From Parvibaculum sp040216885 (GTDB taxonomy: Bacteria; Pseudomonadota; Alphaproteobacteria; Parvibaculales; Parvibaculaceae), in contig JAVJOG010000014.1 in NCBI GenBank assembly GCA_040216885.1, positions 62,001 to 126,000 on the forward strand: DNA of 64,000 nucleotides, given 5' to 3'. This document shows positions 61,835 to 64,000 of the stretch, one piece after another; position 1 is the first letter of the stretch; every line of letters starts with the position of its first letter. The position numbers and the translations under genes are program-made. The notes below the pieces were generated by a model. That model searched no databases. It had not been told where the DNA came from and saw only the letters and a list, made by a program, of their open reading frames with translations.

Positions 61835-62125
61835 ATGACCGTCTATGCACTGGCGCAATTCACGATCCACGACCGGGCGCGCTACGAGGCCTATGCGGCG
61901 CGTTTTTTCGAAACCATGAAGGACCATCCGGGGCGGCTGCTGGCGGCGGATGAAAACCCGCAAGTGGTGGAAGGCGAATGGACCGGTACCAAGATCGTGC
62001 TGATCGAGTTTCCCGACGAGGCTTCGTGGCGCCGATGGACCTTCTCGCCGGAATATCTCGAGATTGCGAAGGACCGGATTGCGGCGACAGAGGGATGCGT
62101 GCTGCTGGTGAAGGGTCTGGGGTAG
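61835..62125 (+). CDS. DUF1330 family protein
   Basis: The 96-residue ferredoxin-like protein has YALAQFTIHDRARYEAYAARFFETMKDHPGRLLAADE. It continues VVEGEWTGTKIVLIEFPDEASWRRW and LEIAKDRI, matching DUF1330 (dimeric alpha/beta barrel). Function is unknown. The ATG at 61835 follows GAGGGAGC. Confidence 0.9.
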   Translation: MTVYALAQFTIHDRARYEAYAARFFETMKDHPGRLLAADENPQVVEGEWTGTKIVLIEFPDEASWRRWTFSPEYLEIAKDRIAATEGCVLLVKGLG

Positions 62126-62219
62126 CGGCACGAAGGAAGGACTCACGCGGAGGCGCGGAGACGCAGAGAAGGTAGAAGGGACACAGGCGCTTCGTGCCGA
62201 AGACAAACCTTCCCACGCT

Positions 62220-62386
62220 CGTCTTTGCCGGGCTTGACCCGGCAATCCAGAAGCCGCGCGCCGCGCGGCGTCTCTCCTCACAAGAATCCTTCACTGATTT
62301 CACGTCTACCGCTTGCGAAGTTTTTGCGAAGAAAGACGGCGTGTTTCACACGCCTTCTGGATGCCCGGATCAAGTCCGGGCAAGAC
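62220..62386. repeat. Empty inverted pair of the two-hairpin repeat
   Basis: The left arm at 62220-62288 has hairpins GCCGGG/CCCGGC and GCCGCGC/GCGCGGC. The right arm at about 62323-62386 has GGCGTG/CACGCC and GCCCGG/CCGGGC. The intervening 35 bp hold no gene. Total 167 bp. Confidence 0.75.
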
Positions 62387-62437
62387 AAGTGTGGAGAGGT
62401 ATCGCCTCTCTCCCGACGAGACTGTAGATTGCCCCCC

Positions 62438-62902
62438 ATGCAAATCCGCCGCGCGAACGACGACGACTGGCCGGAGGTGGCGGCGATATTCATCGCGGCG
62501 CGGGCGGGGATGACTTATCTGCCGAAACTGCACAGCGACGCGGAGACGAAGCTTTTCATCCGCCGCGTCGTGAAGCGCAGCGAGGTCTGGCTGGCGGAGC
62601 GGAACGGCTCGATCATCGGCTTTGCGGCGCTCGAACCCGCCTCACCCCAAGCATGGCTGCATCATCTTTATGTCGATCCGGCCGCGCAGAACGCAGGGGC
62701 AGGCTCGGCCCTGCTCGCAAAGGCCAAGGCTGAGCTGCCGGGGGGCTTTTCCCTGTGGACGTTTCAGGCCAATCTCGGCGCCCGCCGTTTCTACGAGCGG
62801 CACGGACTGACCGAGACGCGCCGCACCGACGGCGCCGGCAACGAAGAAAACCTTCCCGACATTCTTTATGGGTGGAACGGGAATTCCGGGAATGCGAAGT
62901 GA
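62438..62902 (+). CDS. GNAT family N-acetyltransferase
   Basis: The 154-residue protein has the GNAT fold: IRRANDDDWPEVAAIF, then IIGFAALEPASPQAWLHHLYVDPAAQNAGAGSALLAKAKAEL with the acetyl-CoA-binding Q-x-x-G-x-G variant QNAGAG. ANLGARRFYERHGLTET follows. The substrate is unknown. It precedes a CoA-transferase gene with a 12-bp gap. No YjhX-type toxin is adjacent here, so pairing with the topAI at 27635 is not supported. Confidence 0.9.
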   Translation: MQIRRANDDDWPEVAAIFIAARAGMTYLPKLHSDAETKLFIRRVVKRSEVWLAERNGSIIGFAALEPASPQAWLHHLYVDPAAQNAGAGSALLAKAKAELPGGFSLWTFQANLGARRFYERHGLTETRRTDGAGNEENLPDILYGWNGNSGNAK

Positions 62903-62914
62903 GCCAAGATTAAA

Positions 62915-64000
62915 GTGAACCAGAAAAAAGAACTCGAAACCGAAAATCGCGGGCCGCTGAAAGGCGTGCGCATTGTCGATCTCACCGCCGTCGTGTTCGG
63001 CGCCTATGCGACGCAGGTCCTCGGCGACATGGGCGCCGATGTGATCAAGGTCGAGGCGCCATCGCCGACCGGCGGCGGCGGACAGGGCGGCGACATCATG
63101 CGCTGGCCGGGACATCTGCCGGAAGGCGCAAGCCCCGATCTCGGCCCGATCTTCATGACCATCAACCGCAACAAGCGTTCGGTGCTGCTCGATCTTGCAA
63201 GCGCCGAGGGACGCGCGGCACTGCTGAAGATCGTCGCGACCGCCGATGTCATCGCCTCGAACATCCGCTATGCGGCGATGAAGAAGCTGGGGCTTTCATA
63301 CGAAGACATAAAGGCAGTGAAGCCCGACATTATTTTCGTGCATGCGGCGGGCTATGGCTCGGACGGACCTTATGCGGGACTTCCCGCTTACGACGATCTG
63401 ATCCAGGCGGGCTCGGGCGCCGCCGATCTCTTGGGCCGCATGGACGGCGACCCGAAGCCGCGCTACATCCCCACCATCATGGCCGACAAGGTGTCGGGCC
63501 TCTTTATGGTTTCGGCGGTGACCGCCGCGCTCTTCCACAAGGAGCGGACCGGCGAGGGGCAGTTCGTCGAGGTGCCGATGCTGGAAGCGGTGACCTCCTT
63601 CGTGCTCGCCGAACATTTCTACGACCAGGTCTACGATCCGCCGACGGGGGGCTGGACCTATGGCCGCATCACCAACCCGGACCGGCGGCCCTACAAGACG
63701 CTCGACGGGCATATCGGTCTGCTGCCTTATTCCGACAAGCAGTGGCAGCAGTTTTTCGAGGTGGCGGGCAAGCCCGGCGTCTATACCGACGATCCGCGTT
63801 TCAACACCTATCGCGCCCGCACGCAGAACATCCGCGAGCTTTATGCGATGATCGAGGAACTGACCGAGACGAAGACGACGGATGAATGGCTGGCGCTGCT
63901 GAAGCCGCTGTCGATCCCGGTGGTGAAAATGAACTGTCTCGACGATCTGAAATCCGATCCGCATCTCGAAGCCGTCGGTTTCTTCGGCCGCTACGAGCAC
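62915..64000 (+). CDS. CaiB/BaiF family CoA transferase (3' end cut by window)
   Basis: At least 362 residues begin at the GTG at 62915. The conserved family III N-terminus LKGVRIVDLTAVVFGAYATQVLGDMGADVIKVEAP is followed by RNKRSVLLDL, then FVHAAGYGSDGPYAGLPAYDDLIQAGSG and the catalytic Asp in PTIMADKVSG. It transfers CoA between acids, as formyl-CoA or carnitine CoA-transferases do. The frame is open to the last base. Confidence 0.9.
   Translation, partial: MNQKKELETENRGPLKGVRIVDLTAVVFGAYATQVLGDMGADVIKVEAPSPTGGGGQGGDIMRWPGHLPEGASPDLGPIFMTINRNKRSVLLDLASAEGRAALLKIVATADVIASNIRYAAMKKLGLSYEDIKAVKPDIIFVHAAGYGSDGPYAGLPAYDDLIQAGSGAADLLGRMDGDPKPRYIPTIMADKVSGLFMVSAVTAALFHKERTGEGQFVEVPMLEAVTSFVLAEHFYDQVYDPPTGGWTYGRITNPDRRPYKTLDGHIGLLPYSDKQWQQFFEVAGKPGVYTDDPRFNTYRARTQNIRELYAMIEELTETKTTDEWLALLKPLSIPVVKMNCLDDLKSDPHLEAVGFFGRYEH

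Noticed and set aside
62438..62902. The GNAT gene as YjhQ antitoxin of the TopAI toxin
   Set aside because: It lies about 35 kb from the toxin gene, and GNAT proteins are common; nothing in the sequence links them.

Overview
The window is high-GC chromosomal DNA of an alphaproteobacterium. The evidence is gene content: a hemC-hemD-Mic60-hemY block, a DUF2794 gene, an IalB-family protein, ThpR, and a tsaD-gpsA-YciI-EVE block. Gene content is compatible with a Parvibaculum-like member of the Hyphomicrobiales, but the genus is a guess. Genes are dense and mostly housekeeping or catabolic. There is no rRNA operon, classical IS, prophage or CRISPR array.

Layout. 1-4.7 kb: a GldA/GldF/GldG-like ABC export operon plus a DUF4340 gene, on the minus strand. 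5.3-10.9 kb: DUF2794, a Bax-inhibitor-1 protein, the YbbA/YbbP transporter and a divergent GDSL esterase. 11-25 kb: scattered enzymes (aldo/keto reductase, ThpR, pterin dehydratase, SDR, serine hydrolase, a degenerate SGNH protein, quinone oxidoreductase, IalB, RlmN, LemA/DUF3137), ending in argG-ppa. 25-31 kb: Tag-like glycosylase, a membrane serine hydrolase, an orphan TopAI (YjhX) toxin, folD-DUF167-yggT, tRNA-Ala(CGC) and an amidotransferase. 31.6-41.1 kb: a fatty-acid or steroid-like catabolic operon (enoyl-CoA hydratase, two acyl-CoA dehydrogenase-family genes, SDR) followed by the DUF1302, DUF1329 and YCF48-like genes. 41.7-48 kb: PCuAC copper chaperone, HerA-like ATPase with a histidine kinase, a ribbon-helix-helix/P-II fusion, a DUF4278 microprotein, homospermidine synthase and tRNA-Thr(CGT). 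48-54 kb: hydrolase, hemY, Mic60, hemD, hemC. 54-59 kb: tsaD, gpsA, YciI and EVE, interrupted by a hydrolase, two tiny membrane proteins and a TetR gene. 59-64 kb: a palindrome-rich intergenic region, a MazG-like gene, Sel1 repeats, creatininase, DUF1330, GNAT and a CoA-transferase cut by the window end.

Most unusual signals. (1) A 165-residue in-frame fusion of a ribbon-helix-helix DNA-binding domain to a complete P-II protein, divergent from a DUF4278 gene across an AT-rich, operator-like region. (2) Five loci carrying inverted pairs of a two-hairpin repeat of about 65 bp. Two of them are near-equal 462-463 bp units enclosing a GIY-YIG nuclease and three are empty, and both stems show compensatory base changes. 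(3) PhoB-box-like 11-bp-phased CTGTCAN repeats at three loci, two of them coupled to CTTRTCCC motif clusters. (4) A TetR plus micro-membrane-protein cassette inside an otherwise conserved gene block.
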